Shown here piece after piece: positions 20,477 through 32,700 of a DNA stretch of 64,000 nucleotides. Where the stretch lies: assembly GCF_022539315.1 (NCBI RefSeq), contig NC_066333.1, positions 8,255,501 to 8,319,500 of the forward strand, in the 5' to 3' direction. The notes under the pieces were generated by a model. The model was not told the origin of the DNA, did not search any database, and was given only the letters and a program-made list of their open reading frames with translations. The translations under genes and the position numbers were made by a program. The first letter of the stretch is position 1. Each line of letters starts with the position of its first letter. Source of the stretch: Serinus canaria (taxonomy: Eukaryota > Chordata > Aves > Passeriformes > Fringillidae).

Positions 20477-20770
20477 TCATTTCTCGGGCAGCTTGCTGGC
20501 TCCTCCCTTCCGCTGGCTCGGGGGCTTGAGGGCGAGCTCGTCCCCCTCGGGGCTGCCCCGGGAGCCTTCCCAGTGCTCGAGGGTTTTCTTGTGATTAGTC
20601 TTTGCTGCCACGCTCTCTCTGCCCTTCGGGGACATTTCCAGAGGCCTCTCCTTGGGTTTTCTCCCCCTTTTCTTCCCGTTTGTGCTTTTCTTTTTCTCCT
20701 CTTTGCTGGAAGAAAGCTGTTCCCTGTTTTTCTTTTTCCGGCTGGCCTCTGAGGAGGTTCGGAACCAGTT
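20477..20770 (-). CDS. ZNF512B: ZNF512B last coding exon
   Basis: Begins NWFRTS after acceptor GGACACAG. It encodes a Lys/Arg-rich tail with [10 protein letters not shown] and ends KLPEK before TGA at 20,479-20,477. The mammalian protein ends similarly (KAPEK). Confidence 0.95.
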   Translation of the reverse strand, partial: NWFRTSSEASRKKKNREQLSSSKEEKKKSTNGKKRGRKPKERPLEMSPKGRESVAAKTNHKKTLEHWEGSRGSPEGDELALKPPSQRKGGASKLPEK

Positions 20771-23700
20771 CTGTGTCCGTGGGGTGACACGGGGGTTAGT
20801 GACAGTCCTGGGGGCAGGCACTGGCACCGGTACCAGCACCAGCACACACACCCCGAGCCTGGCCCACCCCTCACCCCACTGGCATCATCTCTCTGAGATC
20901 AAACTATTCAGGCTGAGCTGCTGCAATGTCAGGGACACCAAGGGGGACAGGGAAGAACCCTCCAGGCTGACTGGGAGCTGTTAGTCAGCTCTGCTCTTAA
21001 CAGAGATGGATGGATGGATGGATGGATGGATGGATGGATGGATGGATGGATGGATGGATGGATGGATGGATGGATGGATGGATGGATGGATGGATGGATG
21101 GATGGATGGATGGATGGATGGATGGATGGATGGATGGGGACAGCCCAAGGATGCGTGTGTCAGAGCAGGGACTAGCCCAGCCCAGCTCCAGCTGTTTCCT
21201 TACCTCCGAGTGAGCCTTGATGATGTGGTACTTGACGCCACTCTCGGAGCTGAACTCCTTCTGGCACAGGAGGCAGCGGTACTTGCCCACTGAGTGGTCC
21301 CCCTGCAAGACACAGCAGCTCCTGCAGAGCCCCAGGCGCCCCAAGGGGTGGCCCTCCCCTGGCCCTGGCCCTCCCATGACCTCAAAGTGACACAAAATAA
21401 ACAGACACAGGTGGTTCAGACACTCATGTCTGAACTCATCTCTGCCAGTCTCGGTGCTGGGCCAGGAGCTCACAGCCACATCCTCTTTCTGATTTTCAGT
21501 CCATGCCACTTATGCTGCTGCCTGTGTGTCCCCAACATCAGGTGATGGGGCCATTGCTCCCTGTCCTCACTATCAGCAGATCTGTGATCCTCTGGGACTG
21601 AGCCACCATCAGATTTATGTCCAACACTCACCTAATTTTCCTGTTAAATTGTCAAAGAGCCAGGGTGAGTGCTGGATTCCTGTCACCAGCGCCCTGGTGG
21701 GATGACAGATCTCCTGGCTCTGCTGCAGGTCATGGCACGTGGGAGATAATGTGCTCTCTATTGACGAGGGGGTTATGGATGGGCCCCTCTGGGCCATATA
21801 TTTCCTCCCTGGGAATTTCTCTATAGCTGTAAATCTTGACTCAGACAGGTCTCTCATTTCGGGAGAGGACAGGCCAGGCTTCAGGAATCCTTGTGCAAAA
21901 TCATGCTGGTGCATCAATCCCCACTGGGGATGGGGTGCTGGCTGGGAGCAGCCTCTGCTCTTGCTAAGGCTCTCTGTATTGCAACCAGTTCTGCAGGATT
22001 TTACAGTGGGAATCACAGACCAGTCCTGGGGGGCTGTGATTTATTTATGCCAAATTTGTTGGCACATGTTTTCAAAGTAAATCCTCTTCCCTAAGGGGAA
22101 GAATCCTGCTGACGGCAGTGTGGGGGTCACAGAGCAAGTCCCCATTGCTGACTCCCAGTACCTGGGCTCAGCTGTACCAGATCCAGAGGGTGCAGCTCTG
22201 TAGTACATGGAAATGTTCATGCAGATCTTGGCTGCTTCCTGTGCATGGAACCAACCAGAAACCAGCTCCATTTTCTGTCAGAGAAGGAGCTGTCCTAGTC
22301 TTCTGTGTTTGCTCTTTTATCCTGCATAAATCCAGCTTCTCCTGCCGGATCTCTGCAGCCCATTTTCTAAATGATCTCATTAAGGGCTGCAGTTCCAGCT
22401 AGCGCTGGAGGAGTGCAGGAGTTGGTGTTTTTAATAACCACGGGGTATGTATTGGAGCTGCCTCCTGGAAGCTCCATTCAATGGAAGCTGCAGCTGGAAA
22501 TGTTTCAGGGTATAAAGCTTTAGCAGCTCTTACTTGGTTCCAATTTGAGGGACCTACACAGAGCTCCTGATCCCTCCCCTGGGGCAGCTGCAGGGCACTG
22601 GAGCTCAGGGCTGCTCCATCCATCCAGTGGGGGGGCACTGGTCTCTGCATGGACCAGCTACCTCTTCCAGACTCAGCTTATCTCAGGAGGCATTACACCA
22701 GCATCCCTCCAGCTGGGCTTCCAGAGGGGCTGTAGGGCTGCCCAAATTGATGGGAGAAGACTCCTGATTCCCACCTGCCTCAGGAAACATTCAGTTTCCA
22801 GCACCCAGCTCCTTGGCTCTGAGCTGCTGTGGCTGATGCGTGGTTGTGTGACATGCCGGCCATGCTGCTTAGCCAAGGGCTTGTGAATGATCCAGGGGCT
22901 GCAGGGACTAGCTGGGCAGGGGCTGGTGTGGGACAGGAGGACATGAGGTAGGAGGACTGCTGTGGGTCCAAGTGTGTCTGGAGCTCCCTGTGACACTTTG
23001 TGTGTTAAAGTTCTGGGCTTGGGTGAGAAGCCTGTGTTGTGGGACCTTTTCTGTATAACTGGATAGCGGCTACATCCCCTCCATCCTATGTACTCAGCTC
23101 AAGCCCCTCTGCCTCCATCTGCCTAGTGACAACTCACTTGGAGCAGCACTGCCAGCCAGACCTCCCACAGCCACCATTCTTTAACCTGTGCCATTGTCCC
23201 TTGCCTTGCTCCTTCCAAACCAGCTGGTGGGGAAGAGAAAACCCAACACCAAAGCCACCTCTGAGAAAAGGGTGTAAAAGGCAGGACCTACCTTGTTGCA
23301 GTTGGCCAGGTGAGCCTTCAGCCCCGAGACACTGGAGTAAATGGCTTCACAGCACTGCAGGAAAAAACAAAGTGGGGTTAGACATGATCCCCTTCATCCC
23401 CTGCCTTCCTCTGAGCTGTGGCCAGGAGCCTGCTGAGCCAGCACGACCACTGGCCCAGGCTGAGCAGTGTGAGGTTAATGCTCTGCAAGGCGCCCAGGGC
23501 TCTGGTCACACGTTTCCCATTAGTGCTAATGGGAGTCATGTGGCCACATCCCTCTGCAAAGGGCTGAGAAACATCTCCCCTGAATGTCTCTGTGGAAAAC
23601 CTACATTTGTGAGCTGTCGGGAGGTCCTGCTGGGCTACAGGAGCTCTTGGAGCCACAGCAGAGGCTTAACAGAGAGGAGAAATCACCCAGGCAGCGGCAT

Positions 23701-26700
23701 GACCAGTTTCTGAGCAACGTCTTTTCCAAGTGCCTGTGTATGACATTAATTAGCCAGCCCGGCTCCCCTGGCCTGGTGGGAACTGCCTCCTTCAGAACTC
23801 CCATTAGCAAGGCTTTGTTTGGGACGATAAATCCAGGCTCAGCACCAGGGTGGGGTTCACCTCTCTGTCAGCTCGGGCCAAGGCTGTGTTTCACAGGGAG
23901 GTGAGGCACACGCACCATGCCCTGAAGTCTGTGCTTGTCATAGGGCTTTAAAAAGCTTGGCTTAAATCTATCTTCACTTAACTCTGGGAAAAGCAGGTTC
24001 TCTGCATCAAAAGGCTGTGCAGGATGTGCAGCCTTCACCCTGTCAGGATCTTGGGAGCTTCCCAAAGGCAGCTCCAGAGCTCAAATTGGGCAATGCTGCA
24101 CCGTCAGCCCAAGGGTGGCCCTGTCCCCAAGCCTGGTGGCTTCAGCACACAAGGAGGATCACAAAGGTAGGACATGCTTTAAGCAGACACAGCAGCTAGC
24201 TCAGAGAAAGGAGGTGAAATGAGTGTCTGAGCATCGCTGTGATCAGGGGACCAATAAGAACTATTTTTGGTGGGTTTCTGTCCAAAAACCTCCCCCTTCC
24301 TCCTGCAGATGGAGAGCAGCCAGCCCCCAGAAGAACAGACAATCCTTACGTTGTTAGGACAGTTGATGCGGCCCTTCTCCTTCACTTCATTCTTCCAGTT
24401 TTCCAGCAGCCTGGGATTGAGCTTTGGGAGCCCTGGCCGAGTGTAATTGAGCTGTGAACAATAGCAGTTGATTAGCAGAGCTGCACACCCCAGCCCAGTC
24501 CATGGTCCTGCCTCTTCACATGGGTCTTGCCCTGCTCTGAAGTGAATAGGAGCTGAAAACCACTTGGGAGGCTTCCTGAGATGCCACTCTCCCCCTGGGC
24601 ACTGCAGAGCAGGGAGGTGGCTCTGCCCACTGCCCTGCCACCAGCGAGGAGTCCATGGCAAGCAGGAAAGGAGAGGCTCCTGCTCCCGGCTCCATGCCCA
24701 CAGGGCCAGGACTGGACTCAGCCTTTTTGGTGCATGGTGTCAGCACAGCCCTTCTGCCATGTTTTATAACCAGGGGAATAAACAACCCTGCACACTGGGC
24801 AGAGGGGCCAGGGGCCTCCGTGGCTGTCTTCCATGGATGAATGGGCACAACCCGTTAAACAATGAAAGGCTCTTGTGTCTCTGCCTCTCCTTCTGGCAGG
24901 GCTGCTCCCTCCAAGTGCTTTTAATTAGCGCTTTATTAGCGACTTTGAGGGTTAGCATAGCAGGCTGGCCTTCCCAGCTCCAGTTCTGCCTGTTCAGCAC
25001 AAGCCAAGGCAGCTGAGGCAGCTCCAGGCATCTCCGGGCCTCCCAGCCACTGTGCCTGGCCCTACCTGCAGGGCTGGTCCCAGCCTGACACTGAGCCACA
25101 GTGCCAAGGTCTGCAGGGGACACCGGGCTGCACAACCACACCAGCACAACTCCCAGCCCAGCCTGGTGAGCTCTGCTAGAGCAGTGGATGTTGTTTTGGT
25201 TCCAAGCCCCAAACCTTCCGAGTGGGAGCAGTGCTGGGTGAGCCCACAGATGGCACGGTGCAGGTGTGGGTACCTGAGCACCTGCCACTCTCCATAGGCA
25301 CCTCTGAGCACAGGACCCAACTGCACCCCTGCATCCATGCTGGATGGACAAGATGCATGGCCACAAGGTGCTTGCAGAGGTGCAAACCCAGGCTAAACAT
25401 TCCCTGAGGTCCTGGAGCTGGTGATCTGAAGGCAAAAGGAGGCTGGCTGGATTTCTTTTCCAGCTGTGACTTTTCCTGAACATGCTGATAAAGCTGCAAA
25501 TCTGCATTTGGCCGGCTTGCCCCAGCTGTTCCCAAACCTCCCTGCACAGGGAAGCTTGGATGTTGAAGGCTCAGATGCCAGCCCCTCCTTTCCGCCCAAA
25601 CTGAAGTGATCCATGTGCCCCTGCAGCCCTCCCCTTGGCACGTGGCAGGGCACGGCTGGGTCAGGGAGCACTGGGCTCCATGTGAGGGGCAGGGGCACAG
25701 GGCCTTGCGAAACAGCGCTGTGAACACTGCTAAGGACGGATGTGGATGTGGAAAACTCCCCCGAGCCCCAGTGCTGCAATTCTGTCGTGCTTTGCGGCTG
25801 GGGGAGATGCCAGCAGAGCTCTTTGAAGCTCTGGGATGGTGCATCTACCAAGAGCTTGGTCCCCAGCCCAGGGAAGGCAATGCCACCTCCAGGGTAGAAC
25901 ACAGGAGTCCCTTTTTGCCATTGATACTAAGAGCCAGGATGCCAAACAGCCTCCATAATTAAAACCCAATCAATCTCATGAATGAGCAAACATTAATGGT
26001 AACCGCACACAGCCCCAGCAACAACCTCTCCCTCTGCATGTCCCTGGGGAGGAGGCGAGGGGGGATGTTCAGAGATGTGGACTCTGCTGCTCTGCTTTCC
26101 CACTCCAGAGAAAAATCCCTCCCTGCTCTCCTCCAACAGTCCTGCACAATAACATGCAAATCCCATGTCTTCCCAGGGCGCTGCGGTTCTGGGAATGTCA
26201 AAGTCATCTTTATGTCTCTATTAAGAGGGAGCCCCAGGCATGGAATATTTTATATTTTTTTTTCTTTTCCATTTATTTTCCTCAAACAGCCTGTAAGTGA
26301 AAATTTTCATGGCCAAATCATTAAACGACTACAACTGGTTTTGGCTACAGCCCATCTCTTCTGAACAGTCGAAGGATGCTGGGCTGGGAAGGTTTGTTTC
26401 CTTTGACTGATGGTTTTATTTAATTAACTTTAATATTTCAATCCTCTCTGTTCCCTAGACAGCTCTCCCCTTCCCCAAAATATATCACAGTAAATGAGAA
26501 CCATGCAGGACGTCTCAGCCGACGAGTGCCCCTGAAGCCTCACCAGGTCCCCAGCACAAGGTACAGTTCTCCCTTCATTCTGTGGAAGTTGTGGGTGATG
26601 CTGTGAAGGCAAAATGCACCCAGGGGTGCTGGGCAGAAGCCAGGTCCCACTGGAGGGTCTGCTGAGCAAGGGAAGGAAGGATGGACTCAGCCCCACAGCT

Positions 26701-29700
26701 GGAGCTGGAATCCGGTTTGGCCCCCAGTGCCATGAGTCTGCAGGGCTCAGCCTGGCTTCTGCCTGCATTGCAGGGCCATTGTTTTGGGGGACAAACCCAA
26801 GCCAGCCTCTTCTGCTCTGGAATTTATCCTGGTTCCAGTATAAAACCTCAAGCCTGGAGATGACTTTTCCCCTTTAGCTTTATGACTGGCCTATGGCTGC
26901 CCCTTGCTCCAGATCCCTGCACCTCACAGCACCACACTCCACAGGGATGTGCAGACTCCATGGCTGCACCTATTCCACTGAGACCCTGAGCTGTGGGGAG
27001 GCAAATGGAGTGTCCATGTATCCCACAGTGGAGCTCTGCATCCCTCCCTGTGTGGCACAGCTCCTATCTGGGCTGCAGGAGTCCAGCACAACCTCCAGCA
27101 CCTTGAAGCGAGGAACCCCACCTCAAGCTCTACCAAGAAAGTGTCACACACTGAAACAGTGGAATATCCACAGTATTTTCTCCCCTTCTGCCTCTTAGAT
27201 GACTCTTCCCTCTTCTCAAGGACGTTGTTTCTCATCCCCCACTACATCCCAGAGCCCACTGCCATGAGCTGGGAACCTGCAGCCTCAAGGCTGCTCATGG
27301 GCAGGCAACAGCTCCAGTAAAGGCCAGAGGAGGGTCGGCATCATCTTCACGGAGCTTCTGCGGAGGGGATTTTTCCCAGAAAAGCAGCAGGGGTGTGCCC
27401 TTCCCCATCTGACATCCCCAGCAAGCGGCTGTTGTGAAACACCCCATCTGTTTCAGCTTATCTGGAGGCAAATAAAGCTCGGAGCGAGAAAATAAGACTC
27501 CAGTGTATATTTAGAAATGCTGGATTTGGTTAGCAGAGACCGAAGGCAGCGCAGGGCCTGGGATGGAGCAGCGATCGTTTATTCTGATGCCATTGCTTTG
27601 GTGTGAAGGAATCCATCCTCCCGGGGAAAGGCGAACGCATCCCAGCGCAGGCCACCAACGGGATCCAAAGCCAGCATCCCTCTATCCCTCTCCCTGGCTG
27701 GGACCGGCTGCCACGTGGCCACAGAGCAGGGGCTGCAGTGGGGCTGAGAACCCCTGTGTCCCATCGGCTTGTGCCTTCCCCTGGGAAAAGGTCTTGCTGC
27801 CTGGAAAAGGGATGGAGAGGGGTGGCTTTCTTCATCAGCTTCCTTGAAATCCACACTGACTGCTGCGACCATGGTGGGGAACTGGAGAGTTCAGGGATGG
27901 AGCTTGTCCTGTGTTGCAGCAAGTTTGGGTGTATCTGTCCACCTCTGGCTAGAGACCTGAGGTGGGAAGCATCTGTCCCTCTGGAATCCTGGAAGTCTCT
28001 AGGGCTTGCTGAAAAGGTGAAGGAGCAGCTGCCATCTGCTGCTGATCCCTATCATCCCACTTTTCTCCATGTCCATTACAGGGTCTGCAGGCCCAGCAGT
28101 GTATTCCCAAAGGCTGGGCATGACTCAGGAGGAAGAAGAGGTGGTGGTGGTGTGGTGGCTTTTCTGGGAATTCCATCACTTCCCACTAGTCCCAGTGCCC
28201 TGGTCAAGGTGAACTGGTGTTTACCTTCCTGCTGCTCCAATGGCTCTGGGCTGTCAGTTCCCTCAGGGAGGGCCACCACATGCACTCGGTGGGGTGGTGG
28301 CATGGGGACACTGCTGGCTTCTCTGAGCCTCCCATGGGGCACAAGGCTGACCCACAGGCAGTTCTGTTTTGGGGTCATAATGAGGTCAAATTGGGCACTT
28401 GCTGGGAGATTTCTTTCTACCCCTAAACTGAACCAACTTGTAAAGACAAAGCAGTCCTGAGCAATTCAAACCGTGGCTGAGCAGAGCAGCTCAGAGCGTG
28501 CTGAAGTCAGCAAGCTCCCACCAGGCTGCCTGGGCAGAACCTGCCTCCCACCTCCTCCCAGCATCGCTCATCAAGGAAAAATGTCATAGACTGAACAGAT
28601 TATGAAGTGTTGTCAAGGGAACGTGACAGTCACTGCAAGACGTACCCACAGGCACACGCATGGCTATGTACGGATTCACCCACTACACTGACTTCCTCCA
28701 AAATCCATGTGGGACTTCATGCAGGGCCTGAGGTCTCTTGATCCTCCAACTCAAGAGCCTTGTTTTGCCATCTGGGAGTTGATCCAATTCCCCCCTTTCC
28801 CATTTTTAATGCAAAACTGCTTCTGCCAGCCTCACAGCAATTCTTTGCTTTTTAGCACTGAGATGGGGTTCAGTTAAACTTAAACAATCAGACTCTGAAC
28901 ACAAGAAATGTCTCATTAAAAAAGCCCACCAGCACTTCATGGAGCAATTACACCAGTGCTGGGACCTTTACAATGCCTTTGTCAGCCTGAGCATGTGCCC
29001 CTGGTCCAGGCCTGGGGTCCTGGCTGGCCTTTAATTCAAAAAGAAAATACCCAAAGTCATGAGTAAAGGGAACAATTCCAAGTGCAAAGAGAAGACTGCA
29101 AAAGCTGAGACAGGAGAGGGGGAAAGAGAGCAGCACACCTCTTCTCGCACAGTATCTGAAATGAAACAGCTACTTTGGGCTTGGTTTTTTAAAGTTAATG
29201 CATTACAGCTGAAGTCATCTGGAAACCAACAGTGGCAACACCAAGCACTGGTGAAATAAAACGTTTGCAAGCATTCTGGCCCTGAAATGCCCAGCTCTGC
29301 CCCAAGGTGAACAGCAGCGCTGCAGCTGGATCCCCTTCTGTGCCAGTGCCTCACTGGGATGCCAGTGGGGGTAAAGAAACTGCTGGTTTGTTTCTGGGCT
29401 GGTTTTCCAGCTGTCCACCACATGCAGACCAGAGGTGAGCCAGGCTTAGCTTCTCTGGGGTCTCTGCAGGACCATGGTGACACTTCTGCTGAGCACACAC
29501 AGGTGGCAGGACAGCATGGGACAGCCTGTGGGAGCAGGAAGGCATTTTGGTGCAAGCTCTGCTCTCCTGCCACCCCTTTTCCTGAGGTGACCACCATCAC
29601 TTCTCCAAGCTGGCTCTGAGACTTGGGCTGGTCTCATGGCTTGGGGTAGGTCCTCTGGGCTGGGACTGTTCACACTGTCCTGCTGCCCTCTGATCCTCAC

Positions 29701-32700
29701 TTTCATCTTTGCAATGTGCCCAGTATCTTGCCAGAGTGAATTTCAAAGCACTGGACAAGAGATGCCCAGCTCTTCAGAGCAGGGAACAGGCCTGGCACCT
29801 ATCTGCAGAGTCACCTGCTCAGGAAACAGGCTGCACCTCATGCAGGGACTCTGCATTGAGTCCTGGCAAACAAAAAGAACTCCTATTTCCTCTCTTTTTT
29901 CCCTTTTACACTGAAATGGTTTATGATTTACTGCTGCTTTATTGCTTTTACAGTCCAGAAGGAGGATACCTGAGGGAATTTTAGCTTTAGTACACCCCCA
30001 GGAATAATCACATCCTCCCACAGGCAGAAGGGAGGTTTGGTTTAATGTGTACTCACTCCAATGCCTACAAAAAGCTCAAGCCTTTGGGGCCCTGTACAAA
30101 CCCCACAGCACTGCTGCTGCAGCTTGGGGGGCTCAGTTCTGTCTCCACTCACTGCCTTCCTCTGCTCCCAGCAGTACTTGTCTGGGATGCTGCAGGCCTT
30201 TTACCCCCAGGAAAGCATCTCCCAGAAGTTAAGGAAGAGACATGGAAGGGAGGGAATTCTGCCTGGGGCATCTTTGCTCTCTGACAGTGCAAGGGAGATG
30301 GTTTCAGATCTGATCTGCTCTCTTCACGTGCTCCTCTTGGCTGCCAGCCTCTACTTCCCTGCTCAGCATGGACCAGAAATGACCTCCCACCCCAACACTC
30401 TCGGGGCCAGACCTTGATCTCTTCCCAGTGCACCTCTTCCTCCAAAGGGCACAGCTGTCTGCCGCTGGGAGCCTCCAGACCACAGCAGCTCAGCCTGTAC
30501 TGGGTGGGCTCTTCAGCAATAAATCTGCCATCACAGCTAATTAATTTAAGGCACAGCAAGTGAGACATGTGAGCCTTCAACCAGCTGGGGCCAGGCTGGA
30601 ATCCTGGAATCTCCGTGTACAGCTGGAGCCAGGCTGGAATCCTGGAATCTCTGTTTACAGCTAGTGCAAAACCAAAAGAACTAAAGGCTGCTCACCCGCT
30701 TTGTTTCAGGCACCAGGTCATCCTTCATCCTCCTTTTGGTCCAATCCCTGGCCAGCTCATCCTCTGCTATCTCCTGGAGGTGGAAGACGGCGACTTGGGC
30801 CGACGTCCGGCGGATGCGGCCGCTTGGGGTCCTCTCAAAATCTTCTACAGGACCAGGCTCTGGCTTCACCTCTGGCTCCTCTGGAGGCTGCAAGAGAGAC
30901 AGAGTCAGGGAGGGCATGACAAGAGAACAAGCGAGCTCTCCAGCCCCAGGATGGGGATGCTGGGATTTGGGCTGTGTCTTTCCAGGCTTGCTTTGTGCCT
31001 GCCCTGGAGCATGGGAGCAAGGGGAGCACCCGCCTCCCTCAGCCCAGCAGCAGCCATAGACTGTGTCCCTCCATGCTCCCACGTGTATAAATGTCTCCAG
31101 TTATTAGACTTAGGGAGTGATTAGTGTCGGATGCACTGTCAGTAGGGATCAACAGAACAAAAAGGGATGCTCCCCAGGGATAGATCCTGCCACCCCAGCA
31201 CTGGCAAGCAGCTGGTGCTTTTGAGGGAGCAGCCTGAGGTCTGTTTTTTTTCCTGCACAGCATAGATGCAGGGTGGAGCAAAGCCCTGTGGGCACTGGGG
31301 AAAGGGAATGCTGCTGATCACTCCCATAAAGCAGCATCTTTGGAGAGGTGGAGGAAGGTGCACCCTGCTCCCCCCAACACTGCATGGTACAACACACATG
31401 CATGGTGATTTGAGGGAGAAAACAACACCGGCCCGACGTCTGCACCTGCCTTGCCCGGCCCGGCCCTGCCCGGCTCTGTCCTGCCCACGGGCTCCGCAGC
31501 TCTGCAGTCCCCCCCGGGGGGGGATGGCCCAGCTCCTCGGGCTGTGGGGGCCTCCGGGGGGCTCACCGAGGCCGTGTGTTCTGACCGCACGTGATAGTCG
31601 TGGCCAGCCTTGGATTTGTACTTCTTGCCACAGTGTGGGCAGCTGAACACGGGCTTGTCGGCCTCGGCAAGCTGCTTGCCACACCGCTTCTGGTGGTACT
31701 GGTAGCCCATCAGGCTGGAGAAGTTGGCCACGCAACCCTATGGAGATGGGGAGAAGGGGAGGGTTAAGGAGGGCTGGGGTTTCACGTGGCCACGTTGAAA
31801 AGGTTGGGGTGCTGTTTCTCCAGGGAGGAACATTCCCGAGGAGCCCACTCTGAAGAGCAGCTCTGCCAACCCATCCTGTCCAAGCGCTGGGGAATTTGAC
31901 AGTTCCCAAAGAGCCAGGCAAAAGCACAACAGACAATGCCCTGGAGGGATGGGAGGAGCTGTCCCTACCCCGGCACTCCCCGCCCCAACACACGGACAGA
32001 GCTCTCTGGACAGACACACAGCAGGCAGCGGGAGGGGAAGGCGCTGAGGATGGGCTGCCTGCACGGACAGCAAAGCACCCGCGGGACAAACCTCTGCCAC
32101 ACGCCTCCCTTACCTGTTCGTGACTTGTCTGCAACCCGCTCGCTCTGGTTTTGGTGTGGTTTGGTTTTATGCTGTGCCCAGGACAGGTTGTGCTCCTTGC
32201 TGAACTCAGGAGGCAGAACCTGCCCTCCAGCGCTCCTCAGTCTGCCCTGTGCCCCCCCTCCTGCAGGGCTGTCCTGTTGCTGGAGTGCCCAGAGCCACTG
32301 GGACAGGGATTGGGATGGCTGAGCTAAGGTGGAAACGTTGAGCACATGCCAAGGGATGCCTGGAGAGTACATGTCCCCTTCTGCACGGGACTCTCTCCTT
32401 CCACTTTTTCACAGAACGAGAAACAAGAATTGTTCTCGTACCTCATTGGGGCATTTCAGTTTTCCCATCTGCTTTAGCACTTTCCTCAGCCTTTCCCGCT
32501 CTTCCTGTTCACCAAGTCCAGCGGTTTCCACAGGAACAGGCTGGAAACAAGGAAGTAACAGAAGCGACAGAGTCAACCATTTACTCATGTCCTCTGTGCC
32601 AGGAATGGACGGTAAAGCCCTGCCTTGCAGGGAGCTGCCCTGGGCTGGATGGAACCTCTCATTAGGAGAGCTGGATCTCCCACTGCTTTGTTGTTATGTG

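Noticed and set aside
20997..21509. Open frames of repeated IHPS or MDGW
   Set aside because: They are generated by the (GGAT)n microsatellite. Only the exon at 21,204-21,302 is coding.
29059..29259. Plus-strand 66-codon frame starting [12 protein letters not shown]
   Set aside because: No splice context, codon bias or known family. Intronic in ZNF512B on the opposite strand.
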